Assembly (NCBI RefSeq): GCF_002778315.1
Contig: NZ_NESA01000007.1
Coordinates: forward strand, 1-64,000
Reading direction: 5' to 3'
Origin: Limnohabitans sp. JirII-31
GTDB lineage: Bacteria; Pseudomonadota; Gammaproteobacteria; Burkholderiales; Burkholderiaceae_C
DNA: 64,000 nucleotides
Shown: positions 25,319 through 34,643 of the stretch, in pieces
Layout: every line of letters starts with the position of its first letter
Position numbering within the stretch: the stretch's first letter is position 1
The notes under the pieces: model-generated
What the model saw: only the letters and a program-made list of their open reading frames with translations
Databases searched by the model: none
What the model was told of the DNA's origin: nothing
Program-made: the position numbers and the translations under genes

Positions 25319-27673
25319 ATGAAAACAAAGTCAGGTCTCGAAAACGAATATGGCCAAAGCGTTTCCCTCAAATCGGTTCACCTTGAGGGCAAGCTGGAAG
25401 GTCTATTGCTCACCATGCTTGTGAAGCAGCGTTACCTGAATGATTCAGAGGAAACGATCGAAGCCTGCTATACCTTTCCAGCAGGATGGGGCGCAAACCT
25501 GATGGGCTTCAGTGTGGAGCTCAATGGCAAGCGAATGCAGGCCGTGGCTCTTGCCAAGAAGAAGGCGGAAAAGAAATACGAAGAGGCGATAGACAGCGGT
25601 GACACCCCTGTCATGCTGGAGAAGTCTCCTCTTGGCCTATACACAGCTAACCTGGGCAACCTCAAGCCTGGCGAAGAGGCGGTGATCACCATTGAGTACG
25701 CCCAACTTTTGCGATTCGAAAAGGGCCGCGTGCGCATCACAGTGCCGACAGTGATTGGTGAACGCTACGGTGATTCAATTGCCGATGGACATATTGCCCC
25801 CCATCAAACGGTAGACACCGATCTGTTGGCCGAGTATCCGTTCACGGCAACACTCGACATCCTTGGGCAAATGGCTCATGGCTCCATTGCCTGCCCTAGC
25901 CATAGCGTAGACACAGAGCAAATTGAGGGTGGCACCCGTTTGCGGTTGGCCAAAGGCGGAATGATGGATCGAGATTTCATTGTGACCATTGAGGATGTCA
26001 AAGGCGAGTCATACGTCTCCGCAAGTGAAGATGACGGAGCCTTTGCCGTGGTCGCCAGCTTTTGCCCCAAGCTCCAAGAAAAGGAGCCCTCTCCTTTTGG
26101 ACTCAAGATCCTTGTGGATTGCTCCGGCTCGATGCAAGGCGACAGCATTGAACAAGCTCAAGAGGCTATGCACGAATTGATCCTCAGGCTATCTGAACGC
26201 GACATGGTTTCGTACAGTAAGTTTGGATCAACCGTGGTGCACACATCCAATCAACTCGAAAAATGCACGCCTCGCTACATCAAGAACGTGCTTGCCAAGG
26301 CTGTTCATGAAACAGCGGCTGACTTAGGCGGCACCGAGCTGAATCAAGCACTCTCGTCCACATTCAAGATCAGCTTCGCAAAAGCCTACAGAGAGGGCTG
26401 CGATATTCTTCTCATCACAGACGGTGATGTTTGGGAAATCGAAGAGGTCGTGAAGCAAGCAAAGATCAGCAATCACCGAATTTTCGCGATTGGGGTAGGC
26501 AGTGCGCCAGCCGAAAGCTTGCTCAAGGATCTGGCAGAGCAAACTGGTGGCGCATGCGAGCTGGTTACCCCATCTGAGAGCATTGCGGAAGCCGTGTTAC
26601 GTATGACTCAACGCATTCGTTCAGCTCGTACCAGCTCGATTGCCATCGAATGGGGGGGCGAAGTCTTATGGCAATCCAAGCTACCAAAGCAAGTCTTTTC
26701 GGACGAAACAATTCACGTGCATGCGCGGGTCAAAGATAAACCCACAGCAACGCCTACGTTGAAGTGGACAGTTGAAGGCGTACCAAGCCAAGATGCTGCT
26801 ACTTCAATCGACTGGCATACGACTGGTGCCTTACCTCGGATGGTTGCAGGTGCAGAGATCTCCAGCATGAGTGACGAAAAGGCCGCTGAAGAACTGGCAT
26901 TGAAATATCAACTGGCAAGCAAGTACACCAACCTGATTCTTATCCACGTTCGCGAGGAAGAAGACAAGTCCCTAGGTTTACCAAAGTTACAAAAAATTAA
27001 GAAAATGAGTGCAGCTGGTTGGGGGGGATTAGGAACGGTCCAGCAACCACGGGTTATGTACTCAATTTCAGCATGCAGAGTTCTTCGGACAGGAACCGAT
27101 GGTGTCGCGTTCTCAGCTAGTGCATCGCCTGCTGTATTTAGGACTAATCGCACTGCTGCTGCTTCAAATGTAGATGCATTGGCTTCTGGTGGCATGGATG
27201 ACTATGAAATTCCTGCCTTTTTGCGAAAGCAACCAGACTCCTCAAATTCGAAACCTGCTTTTGATGATGACAGCTTCACACCTGAGCAGCTCCTCGAGAA
27301 GTTCAACGATATGTGCCTCATCACCACAATGTTCAGCGACATCACCTGGGAACTTACTGAGTCGGTGTCTGACGGCTTTGTCTGGAAAGTCCTGTGCGAT
27401 ATCGCCGAGGGCAAAGACAAGATTGAACTACATTGGGCCTGCCTCATCAGATGGCTTGCAAATGAGGTCCCAGGGATCGTCTCTCTGACAAGGCACTCTC
27501 AGCGAATAATCAATGCTCAAGTTGCCAGCATTGATGCCGCCACCATTCAAGAGATTGAAGCCAAGTTTGTGAATGCATTCCCAGGTATTACGAAATCATC
27601 CTGGGGGCAAACTTCAGCCGCTGAAAAACGCTCACTACTGTCCCGCTTTAAGAAGCTGATGACTGGCGGCTGA
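25319..27673 (+). CDS. VIT domain / von Willebrand factor A domain protein
   Basis: 784 residues from MKTKSGLENEYGQ, which follows GGAG; an in-frame ATG 90 bases upstream adds an implausible basic stretch. The N-terminal VIT domain (ETIEACYTFPAGWGANLMGFSVELNGK) is followed by a vWA domain with the MIDAS DCSGSM (about residue 266), ELNQALSSTF and LLITDGDVW. A linker and a C-terminal region of about 200 residues without a known fold follow. No signal peptide is visible, so it is probably cytoplasmic, unlike inter-alpha-trypsin inhibitors. It may scaffold a complex with the small proteins encoded next to it. Confidence 0.85.
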   Translation: MKTKSGLENEYGQSVSLKSVHLEGKLEGLLLTMLVKQRYLNDSEETIEACYTFPAGWGANLMGFSVELNGKRMQAVALAKKKAEKKYEEAIDSGDTPVMLEKSPLGLYTANLGNLKPGEEAVITIEYAQLLRFEKGRVRITVPTVIGERYGDSIADGHIAPHQTVDTDLLAEYPFTATLDILGQMAHGSIACPSHSVDTEQIEGGTRLRLAKGGMMDRDFIVTIEDVKGESYVSASEDDGAFAVVASFCPKLQEKEPSPFGLKILVDCSGSMQGDSIEQAQEAMHELILRLSERDMVSYSKFGSTVVHTSNQLEKCTPRYIKNVLAKAVHETAADLGGTELNQALSSTFKISFAKAYREGCDILLITDGDVWEIEEVVKQAKISNHRIFAIGVGSAPAESLLKDLAEQTGGACELVTPSESIAEAVLRMTQRIRSARTSSIAIEWGGEVLWQSKLPKQVFSDETIHVHARVKDKPTATPTLKWTVEGVPSQDAATSIDWHTTGALPRMVAGAEISSMSDEKAAEELALKYQLASKYTNLILIHVREEEDKSLGLPKLQKIKKMSAAGWGGLGTVQQPRVMYSISACRVLRTGTDGVAFSASASPAVFRTNRTAAASNVDALASGGMDDYEIPAFLRKQPDSSNSKPAFDDDSFTPEQLLEKFNDMCLITTMFSDITWELTESVSDGFVWKVLCDIAEGKDKIELHWACLIRWLANEVPGIVSLTRHSQRIINAQVASIDAATIQEIEAKFVNAFPGITKSSWGQTSAAEKRSLLSRFKKLMTGG

Positions 27674-27674
27674 T

Positions 27675-28055
27675 ATGCGAGGCGAGAGCATCACCCTTTC
27701 TCCTCTCTTTCAGTCTGTGCCGGAAGAGATTCAGTGGCATCAGACAGATGCGAATTTGGGATACACCAAGGCACAACACCGCCTTGGACTCCTCTATCTT
27801 GAATCTGCAATTGATGCAGGTGAGCTCTATCAAGCCTACAAGTGGCTCTTCATTTCCGTAGCTCTGGGCAACGAAACAGCTAGGTATGACCTCGTCGAAG
27901 TCAACACTCGTCTGGACTACGACCAGATCAATGAGGCATATCAACTGGCAGAAGATTGGTTCGAAGAGAAATTCGACGAGGAATTCGAGCGCGATGAAAG
28001 CTCGTGGTCGCTAGAGTTGTTGAAGTGGCGCTTTGCACTTCCATTAGTTAATTGA
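27675..28055 (+). CDS. Sel1-like repeat protein
   Basis: 126 residues. ANLGYTKAQHRLGLLYLESA followed by LYQAYKWLFISVALGNETARYDL matches one to two Sel1-like (TPR-type) repeats, with a Glu-rich C-terminal helix. These are protein-interaction modules. The ATG lies one base after the VIT/vWA stop, and its own stop abuts the next gene, so it belongs to the same operon and may bind the vWA protein. Confidence 0.7.
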   Translation: MRGESITLSPLFQSVPEEIQWHQTDANLGYTKAQHRLGLLYLESAIDAGELYQAYKWLFISVALGNETARYDLVEVNTRLDYDQINEAYQLAEDWFEEKFDEEFERDESSWSLELLKWRFALPLVN

Positions 28056-28066
28056 AAGGAAAGGCT

Positions 28067-28369
28067 GTGTCCTCACAACCAACTGAGATCATGTTCGACA
28101 AAGAAGCCATGAAGGCTCGTATGTCAGAAATAATTGAAAAGCTAACTCGTGATCAATGCGAGCACTTCACCTATGCGTTAGAACAGGTAGCGAGTTGCTA
28201 TCTGAGCTCATCCAGTCACGGGGCATTACTCATTTCCAACGAAACGGAAGAATTTCAGTCATTGGTCGCCATCAATGCAAGCGAGATGCAGATCTCTGAG
28301 ATGGTTGAATTCATGGCTGAAGCTATGCAAGGACGGCACTCCTCACCCGGTGGCATGTATGTCAATTGA
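28067..28369 (+). CDS. Small hypothetical protein of the VIT/vWA operon
   Basis: About 100 residues, helical (EAMKARMSEIIEKLTRDQCEHFTYALEQVA). The GTG start is chosen because AAAGGAAAGG lies just before it. A TTG 15 bases upstream overlapping the previous stop is the alternative. No motif recognised. Confidence 0.55.
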   Translation: MSSQPTEIMFDKEAMKARMSEIIEKLTRDQCEHFTYALEQVASCYLSSSSHGALLISNETEEFQSLVAINASEMQISEMVEFMAEAMQGRHSSPGGMYVN

Positions 28370-28433
28370 TCAGTAATAAACTAATCATCTTCTACCCAGA
28401 TAACAACCGAACTTTTTGAAGAAGATTTAGCCT

Positions 28434-28877
28434 ATGAGCCGTCAATTCCCAGAGCTTGAAGACATTGAGTATCTGACTGAGTGGGCCGAGCGCAAGATCA
28501 TTCAAATGGCGAAAGAAGACCAAGCGTCTAATTTTGTAAATGTTGCCGAATTGGCACGCTCATTTGCTTTTTATTTGAACACCATGGAAATGGTTTGGGA
28601 CTCCTCGCAAAATTGGTTGCGTCGCAGAATTTCAGACACCTACTACGCGCTGAGTGTTATGCGCCGAAACGAAGTGGGTTCGGAAGAATTTAGCCGCTCA
28701 GAAGATTTTTTGATTGATACGCTCAAACATATTTCTAGTTACTTCGAAGAAAACGGATGCTCTGATCCAAGTCTCAGCTGTGAAATTGAAATTTCATCAA
28801 CTGGCGCTCAGAAAATCTGGCGTCCACCTTCAAGCTGGCTACAGCTGCACTCGGAAGATTTAGATGAGCTTGAGTAG
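28434..28877 (+). CDS. Hypothetical protein, last gene before the IS remnant
   Basis: A 147-residue, acidic and mainly helical protein (MSRQFPELEDIEYLTEWAERKI) ending EDLDELE. No known motif. It follows the previous gene by 64 bases. The IS3 remnant starts within a few bases of its stop, so the native C terminus could have been altered by the insertion. Confidence 0.55.
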   Translation: MSRQFPELEDIEYLTEWAERKIIQMAKEDQASNFVNVAELARSFAFYLNTMEMVWDSSQNWLRRRISDTYYALSVMRRNEVGSEEFSRSEDFLIDTLKHISSYFEENGCSDPSLSCEIEISSTGAQKIWRPPSSWLQLHSEDLDELE

Positions 28878-29276
28878 TCCTCGATCGTTGGTATCGCCTA
28901 ACGGTCCTGAGTTCACGAGCCGAGCCTTCATGGCTTGGGCCACAGCACATGGCGTGAGACATATCTTGATTCAACCAGGACGCCTCATGCAAAACGGCTA
29001 CATCGAGAGCTTCAATGGGAAGTTTCGTGACGAGTGCTTGAACGAGCAATGGTTTGAGACCTTGCAGCAAGCCAGAACGTGCATCGCTGAATGGCGCAGG
29101 GACTACAACGAAGTCAGGCCACACAGCAGCTTGGGTCGGATACCACCGGCTCAATTCGCGCAGCAGCATCGGATTAATTCAAATGCTGCTGCAAATACAA
29201 ACCATCAAGTTTTGGAATAACCTTGGCCCCTCGGACTAACTTCTAAATCAGTGGTACGGCTAGTGGGAGCAGGTCA
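28878..29276 (+). mobile_element. IS3-family remnant, right end only
   Basis: The 3' part of an IS3-type transposase gene is followed by about 55 bases ending GGGAGCAGGTCA, which reads TGACCTGCTCCC from outside, a typical IS3-group terminal repeat. The left end, orfA and most of orfB are absent. It separates the VIT/vWA cluster from the Dnd cluster. Confidence 0.75.
28882..29220 (+). pseudogene. Truncated IS3-family transposase OrfB
   Basis: About 110 residues of the rve integrase core C terminus: NGPEFTSRAFMAWATAHGV, GYIESFNGKFRDECLNE with the catalytic Glu, and DYNEVRPHSSLG. The catalytic Asp that normally precedes NGPEF is replaced by Pro at the junction, and the N-terminal two thirds are missing. 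It cannot be functional. Confidence 0.85.
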
Positions 29277-29331
29277 CACACCAGCGGACTAGTTCATCCA
29301 AATGCAAAATTAGCCTCAGGATCTTGAACTC

Positions 29332-31944
29332 ATGAACCAATCAGCCGGAACGCAGAAAATTGGAAAACGGATCCTAGATGAAATTTATGTGCACCGCGAT
29401 GCTGTTCATCTAATTGAATCCCCTACCTTTCATGAGTTATTAGAGAACACACTTGCACTAGCCACTGATGATCAAACGCTGAGGTTCAATGTCATTAAAG
29501 TGAACGAAAAAAAACAGAGAGTCTCACTACTTCACTACTTAGATTTTGATCAAGATCTATTTCCCACATTGCAAGAGTCGTGGTCTTACTCTCATGAACG
29601 AAAGGTCATCACGTACCGAGACTTCTCTAAGTCGTTCAATCCACCAATACTCCACAGGAAAGAGCTACTAGTTGGCCATTTGCATAGTTCATTTGAAAAG
29701 TGGTCACAACTAACTGCGCAGGCCGAATCAATTGGTCTTTTTGATACGCCCAATATCATTGGCTTCAAAGAAAACTGGACAAAATTAATTTTTGAAAAAG
29801 GTTTCAAACTCGAAGCAGGCAACTTTCTGCCATTAGGCAACGATGATGTAGATACAGCTGACCTAACAAAGTTCAATTCTGAAATCGGAATACAGAGACA
29901 CTTAACCGCACTTAACAGGACGAATCTTTCAGCACCAATTCAACTATTGATCCGCCTAGGACTATTGAACATGGAAACTGTGGCATTTGACTACGGATGT
30001 GGGCGTGGCGATGACATTGCTGGGTTGAATGAAATTGGGATTAAATGCACGGGCTGGGATCCACATTACGCCCCAGATAATTCAATCGAAAATGCTGATG
30101 TTGTAAACCTTGGTTTCGTTGTCAACGTCATTGAAGATCCAGCGGAGAGAGTAGATGCAATTCATAAAGCATTCACTCTAACAAGGGGGGTTTTAGCAGT
30201 TTCAGTAATGCTTCACAGTGCAGAACGCACAGGAAAGCTATACCGCGATGGGTACATCACCAATCGCAATACTTTCCAAAAATATTTTACTCAGGACGAA
30301 TTTAAGAATTACATCGAACAGATTCTTTCTCGTGAAGCGTTCATGGTCGGGCCCGGCATAGCCCTTGTCTTTGCGACCGAAGACGCTGAGCAAAAGTTTG
30401 TTTTTCAACGGCTAAGACGGCGTGATGTCGCAAAGCGACTCATCTATGCAAGACAGCCTATGCTTAGAGTTCGCAAACGCTTTCAATTTCAAGATAAACC
30501 GCCAAGACTTACCAAACTCGAACGAGAGTTTCAGCAAGTCAAGCCAGCTCTAGATCAACTTTGGGAGCAATCTCTTGATTTGGGACGCATTCCCGATGTA
30601 GAAGAAGTTAACTCGTTAGAAGAGCTTCAAAATCAATGCAGAACCTTTAGTAGAGCAAAGCGCCTCCTTCGAATTCACTATGATTTTTCTCTATTAGAAG
30701 CTGCCGCTGTTACACGCTCTGACGAGATTAGATTATTTTTCGCACTTCAAAAATTCTCCAAACGCGCGCCGTACAAGCAACTCGAGCCACGCCTGCAACG
30801 CGATGTAAAGTATTTTTTTGGAGATTACAAATCAGCGCAAGCCGCAGGTTTCTCGCTTCTAAAAGAATCTGCCGACACAGAAGAAATTCTCAAAGCTTGC
30901 AAAGCAGCTGAATCTAATGGAATTGGATGGCTTGAAGATGAACACTCCCTTCAACTTCATGTTTCTTTAGTCCCAAGACTTCCAGCAATCCTTCGTGTCT
31001 ACGTCAGCTGCGGACTATTGCTCTGGGACAACATTAGCGACATTGATCTAGTCAAAATTCACATTGAATCAGGAAAGCTAACCTTACTTCAGTATCAAGA
31101 TTTTGATGTTTCACCAATTCCTCTTTTACTGAAAAGAGTAAAGGTCAATTTGAGGAAACTTGACTATGACTTGTATGAATACGGGTCAGAAAAATATCCA
31201 TCCCCTCCTCTTTACTTCAAAAGTAGGTATCTGCATGAAGACATGCATGACTACGCATCTCAAGAACAGTTTGAAAATCAGCTCGAAGCACTTATCGCAA
31301 CAGTAGACGAAGCTGCCTTTCCAAGTCTTAAATCTCTTGAATCAGCATTGAACATGCAACGATTGCTTATCAAGAACTTTGAGCTCATCCCCAGTAACAG
31401 CATTCCAGAACTAGATCAACTTTGCGGTCTGAATTTCACATATAGAAACTTTATCCAATGCGGCTCTACTCAAACACGCCTGGGAATTGCCAACCTCCCA
31501 CTCAAACCAGAGACTTATAACGCCTACAACGACTTAGCGAGGAACGTGATTGACCCGTTGATTGATTACTTCGGAGGAATTCGCCTGACCTACGCTTTTT
31601 GCTCCGCAATGCTAGCTAGCAAAATTACTGAACGCATTGCACCAAAGCTTGATCAACATGCTGGACACGAGCTAAATCGTGTTGGCAAACCAATATGTGA
31701 ACGTCTTGGTGCCGCCGTCGACTTTATCGTTGATGACGAAGACATGGCCGAAGTAGCCCAATGGATAGTTGAGAACACGAACTTTGATCGCATTTATCTA
31801 TATGGGCGAAACAAACCACTACACGTCAGTTACAGCAAAACACCCGCAAAGCAAGTAACGCTGATGCTTGCATCAGCCTCCGGGCGCTTAACTCCAAGAA
31901 CTTTGACCAACAACAACAACATCTGCGAACTCATGCCCAAATAA
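29332..31944 (+). CDS. DNA phosphorothioation-associated putative methyltransferase
   Basis: 870 residues. It resembles the large proteins found next to dnd genes that carry a Rossmann SAM-binding motif; here VAFDYGCGRGDDIAGL is at about residue 220, followed by GWDPHY and GFVVNVIEDP. The N- and C-terminal parts have no clear fold. Family members are named for their neighbourhood only, and the methyl acceptor is unknown. It precedes dndB on the same strand, but dndB has its own promoter. Base composition is AT-rich like the rest of the cluster. Confidence 0.82.
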   Translation: MNQSAGTQKIGKRILDEIYVHRDAVHLIESPTFHELLENTLALATDDQTLRFNVIKVNEKKQRVSLLHYLDFDQDLFPTLQESWSYSHERKVITYRDFSKSFNPPILHRKELLVGHLHSSFEKWSQLTAQAESIGLFDTPNIIGFKENWTKLIFEKGFKLEAGNFLPLGNDDVDTADLTKFNSEIGIQRHLTALNRTNLSAPIQLLIRLGLLNMETVAFDYGCGRGDDIAGLNEIGIKCTGWDPHYAPDNSIENADVVNLGFVVNVIEDPAERVDAIHKAFTLTRGVLAVSVMLHSAERTGKLYRDGYITNRNTFQKYFTQDEFKNYIEQILSREAFMVGPGIALVFATEDAEQKFVFQRLRRRDVAKRLIYARQPMLRVRKRFQFQDKPPRLTKLEREFQQVKPALDQLWEQSLDLGRIPDVEEVNSLEELQNQCRTFSRAKRLLRIHYDFSLLEAAAVTRSDEIRLFFALQKFSKRAPYKQLEPRLQRDVKYFFGDYKSAQAAGFSLLKESADTEEILKACKAAESNGIGWLEDEHSLQLHVSLVPRLPAILRVYVSCGLLLWDNISDIDLVKIHIESGKLTLLQYQDFDVSPIPLLLKRVKVNLRKLDYDLYEYGSEKYPSPPLYFKSRYLHEDMHDYASQEQFENQLEALIATVDEAAFPSLKSLESALNMQRLLIKNFELIPSNSIPELDQLCGLNFTYRNFIQCGSTQTRLGIANLPLKPETYNAYNDLARNVIDPLIDYFGGIRLTYAFCSAMLASKITERIAPKLDQHAGHELNRVGKPICERLGAAVDFIVDDEDMAEVAQWIVENTNFDRIYLYGRNKPLHVSYSKTPAKQVTLMLASASGRLTPRTLTNNNNICELMPK

Positions 31945-31945
31945 C

Positions 31946-32006
31946 CGTAAGTTTGTACGTTTAATAGACTTGATATGCCGTTGTTTGTATGTAAAATAAC
32001 AAACAA
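31946..32006 (+). promoter_or_regulatory. dndB promoter with two palindromes
   Basis: TTGATA (31970) and TAAAAT (31992) with a 16-base spacer make a good sigma70 promoter. A perfect 7-bp inverted repeat TTGTTTG/CAAACAA (31981-31987, 32000-32006) brackets the -10. A second palindrome, CGTA-N6-TACG, lies at 31946-31959. In Salmonella the DndB homologue DptB represses its operon through a CGTA/TACG-type site; a similar autoregulation is inferred here. Confidence 0.6.
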
Positions 32007-32017
32007 GGACACAGAAT

Positions 32018-32041
32018 ATGCAAACGTATGTCAAACTTTGA
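32018..32041 (+). CDS. Seven-codon leader ORF overlapping the dndB start
   Basis: Encodes MQTYVKL and then TGA. AAGGA lies 8 bases before this ATG, the best ribosome-binding site in the region. The dndB ATG is 10 bases downstream in another frame and has no such site of its own. Ribosomes may translate the leader and re-initiate at dndB, limiting its level. No expression evidence. Confidence 0.35.
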   Translation: MQTYVKL

Positions 32042-33125
32042 GTACACATTTCCATCAATCAGAGGTGTACAAGCAGGCCGAGAGTACTACATCTCAATGT
32101 GCCCTCTTCGCCTCATTCCTCGAATTTTCCTGTTTGACGACGAAGAGTTAACACCGGAATTAAGGGCTCAGCGAACTCTAAACAGAAGTCGAATTCCAGA
32201 GATGTCACGATACATCCTTGAGAACAAACATGACTACGTTTTTTCTGCCATCACAGCCTCCATCAATGGCGATGTCAGGTTCACGCCAATAGGCAACAAA
32301 GCCAGCGACGATCGAATGGGCATTCTTCACGTAGACATGAAGAATCAATTCATCATTAATGATGGCCAACACCGGCGCGCTGCAATTGAACAAGCCATCA
32401 AAGAAGATCAATCACTTAGTGATGAAACTATTGCCGTAGTGTTCTTTGTCGACCAAGGCTTATCACGAAGCCAGCAAATGTTTGCTGACTTGAATCGACA
32501 CGCAATTCGCCCATCCAAATCTCTCGGGCTTCTATACGATCAGAGAAACGATTTGGCCAAAGTCGGAAAACTTGTAGCTCTCAAGTCCGAAGCCTTTAGC
32601 GGCATGGTTGAACTCGAGCGAAGCACCCTGTCTGAACGCTCAAGAAAACTGTTTACGCTCAGCGCACTCTGCTCTGCAACTTCAGACTTTCTTGGTCCAA
32701 AGGAGTACAAGACACAAGAGGATGCAGCTGACGAAGCAATCAAGTTTTGGGATGAATTGGCAAAGCACATCCCCGAATGGCAACTTGTTCGTAAGTCAAA
32801 GATGACTGCTGGAGAAATTCGACGCGATTTTGTGCACTCCCATGGTGTCTTGCTACAAGCGTTTGGGAGGGTTGGCGCAGCACTTAACTCCGGCGAGAAA
32901 AGTGACTATACGGCGCTAACAAATTTGAAAAAAATCAACTGGTCTAGAGCCAATGCAAAAGACTGGGAGGGGCGCGTAATGCTCGGAGGCAGGCTGAACA
33001 AAGCAACTAACAGCGTAATTTTGGCATCCGCATTTATCAAGAAAACCATCGGCATTGAACTTTCACCCGATGAACGAAAAGCCGATGCCTCCTTCAACAA
33101 ATCAAGAAAAGCAATGAGAGATTAA
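32028..33125 (+). CDS. dndB: DNA sulfur modification protein DndB (DGQHR domain)
   Basis: 365 residues. The family signature DGQHR is at 112-116 (FIINDGQHRRAAIEQA), and the N terminus FEYTFPSIRGVQAGREYYI matches the family start, which fixes this ATG. DndB is not required for phosphorothioation. It acts as a transcriptional repressor and modulates modification frequency. It is first in dndBCDE, with three bases to dndC. Confidence 0.93.
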   Translation: MSNFEYTFPSIRGVQAGREYYISMCPLRLIPRIFLFDDEELTPELRAQRTLNRSRIPEMSRYILENKHDYVFSAITASINGDVRFTPIGNKASDDRMGILHVDMKNQFIINDGQHRRAAIEQAIKEDQSLSDETIAVVFFVDQGLSRSQQMFADLNRHAIRPSKSLGLLYDQRNDLAKVGKLVALKSEAFSGMVELERSTLSERSRKLFTLSALCSATSDFLGPKEYKTQEDAADEAIKFWDELAKHIPEWQLVRKSKMTAGEIRRDFVHSHGVLLQAFGRVGAALNSGEKSDYTALTNLKKINWSRANAKDWEGRVMLGGRLNKATNSVILASAFIKKTIGIELSPDERKADASFNKSRKAMRD

Positions 33126-33128
33126 AAG

Positions 33129-34643
33129 ATGGCTTCTAACCTTGCCCTAAAAATTACTTCAGCAACAAAAAATATTGCCGAGTTATATCGTGCTGACGAA
33201 TTGCCCTGGATCGTTGGCTATAGCGGAGGCAAAGACTCCACAACAGTATTGCAGCTTGTTTGGCGGGCAGTTGAATCCATACCGGTAGAAGAGCGCACAA
33301 AAAAAATCTATGTGATTTCAACAGACACACTTGTTGAGAATCCAGTAGTCGCTCGATGGGTACAACTATCGCTATCAAAGATTAATGTTGCCTCACAAAA
33401 AGGCAAGATGAACATAGAAGCACGACGCTTGGTACCAAAACTAGAGGATAGATTCTGGGTTAACTTGATAGGAAAAGGCTACCCTGCACCTCGTCCAAAA
33501 TTTAGATGGTGTACTAGCCGCTTAAAGATAAATGCATCTACTGACTTTGTTCGCAATGTAGCTACCGAACGCGGCGAAGCTATTCTTTTCCTCGGCACGC
33601 GGTCTGGAGAAAGCCAAGCACGTAAAAAGGTTATGGAGCGACACGAAGGAAGCACACGTGAGCTACTGAGTAGGAACTCAGATCCTCGATTAGATAGGGT
33701 TTGGATCTTCCCCCCTATCGCCGATTGGAGCAGCGATGACGTTTGGGAATACTTGATTGAGAATGAAAACGCTTGGGATCACAGCAATATCGAGTTGTTC
33801 CATCTCTATAAAGGTGCCACCCCAGATGCAGAGTGCCCATTAGTTGTTGACAGCACAACCCCAAGCTGTGGAGATAGTCGTTTTGGATGCTTTGTCTGCA
33901 CGATGGTCGATAAAGACAAATCGATGATGGCGATGATTCAAAACGATGAAGACAAGAAGTGGATGATCCCGCTAGCACAACTGCGTGAGAACAAGTTGAG
34001 TACATCAGATGATTTCGTAAATCGCGACTTCAGAAGAATGGACCGGACTTTAACGGTTTACCAAAAGAAAGAAGGTCCTGGCCTGATCCATGGGCCATAC
34101 AAACAGTCTTATCGAGAAGAGCTGTTGCTAGAACTTTTGAAAGCACAGAGTCAAATCAGAAAAGATGCTCCGCATGGTTTGGAAAATTTCGAACTAATCT
34201 CACTTGAAGAACTTGAAGAGATTCGGCGAATTTGGGTTGACGAAAAACATGAAATTGAGGATAGCCTTCCTCGGATTTTCAAACTCGCGACAGGAAAGAA
34301 ATACCCAGCTACTGACTCTGATGAAAAACCACTTTTTTCTAAAGATGACTTAGACATCTTGAAAGAACTTGCATCTAGCGAAGATGACCCTGATGGCATT
34401 CACTACCAAATGTTGCGAGAGATGCTTCACACAGAACAAAACTATCGTGGGGCCTATCGGAGGCACGGAATTTTCGAATCACTAGAGAAAACCTTAAAAC
34501 AGCACGCATTCATAAATGCAGAGGAAGCACTTGAATTTAAGTTGAGTCACACAGACCAAATTTATACCTACTCAGAAATTTCTTCTGAAGATGAGTTGAG
34601 TGGCTTAACAGAAATTGACCCCGCAGACGAGATCGTTAAATGA
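33129..34643 (+). CDS. dndC: DNA sulfur modification protein DndC
   Basis: 504 residues of the PAPS reductase/ATP pyrophosphatase family. The PP-loop SGGKDS is at 32-37. The cysteines for its [4Fe-4S] cluster lie in FRWCTSRLK and in SCGDSRFGCFVCT. It activates the DNA backbone with ATP for sulfur transfer. No dndA cysteine desulfurase is in the window, so a chromosomal IscS probably supplies sulfur. It overlaps dndD by 4 bases. Confidence 0.94.
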   Translation: MASNLALKITSATKNIAELYRADELPWIVGYSGGKDSTTVLQLVWRAVESIPVEERTKKIYVISTDTLVENPVVARWVQLSLSKINVASQKGKMNIEARRLVPKLEDRFWVNLIGKGYPAPRPKFRWCTSRLKINASTDFVRNVATERGEAILFLGTRSGESQARKKVMERHEGSTRELLSRNSDPRLDRVWIFPPIADWSSDDVWEYLIENENAWDHSNIELFHLYKGATPDAECPLVVDSTTPSCGDSRFGCFVCTMVDKDKSMMAMIQNDEDKKWMIPLAQLRENKLSTSDDFVNRDFRRMDRTLTVYQKKEGPGLIHGPYKQSYREELLLELLKAQSQIRKDAPHGLENFELISLEELEEIRRIWVDEKHEIEDSLPRIFKLATGKKYPATDSDEKPLFSKDDLDILKELASSEDDPDGIHYQMLREMLHTEQNYRGAYRRHGIFESLEKTLKQHAFINAEEALEFKLSHTDQIYTYSEISSEDELSGLTEIDPADEIVK

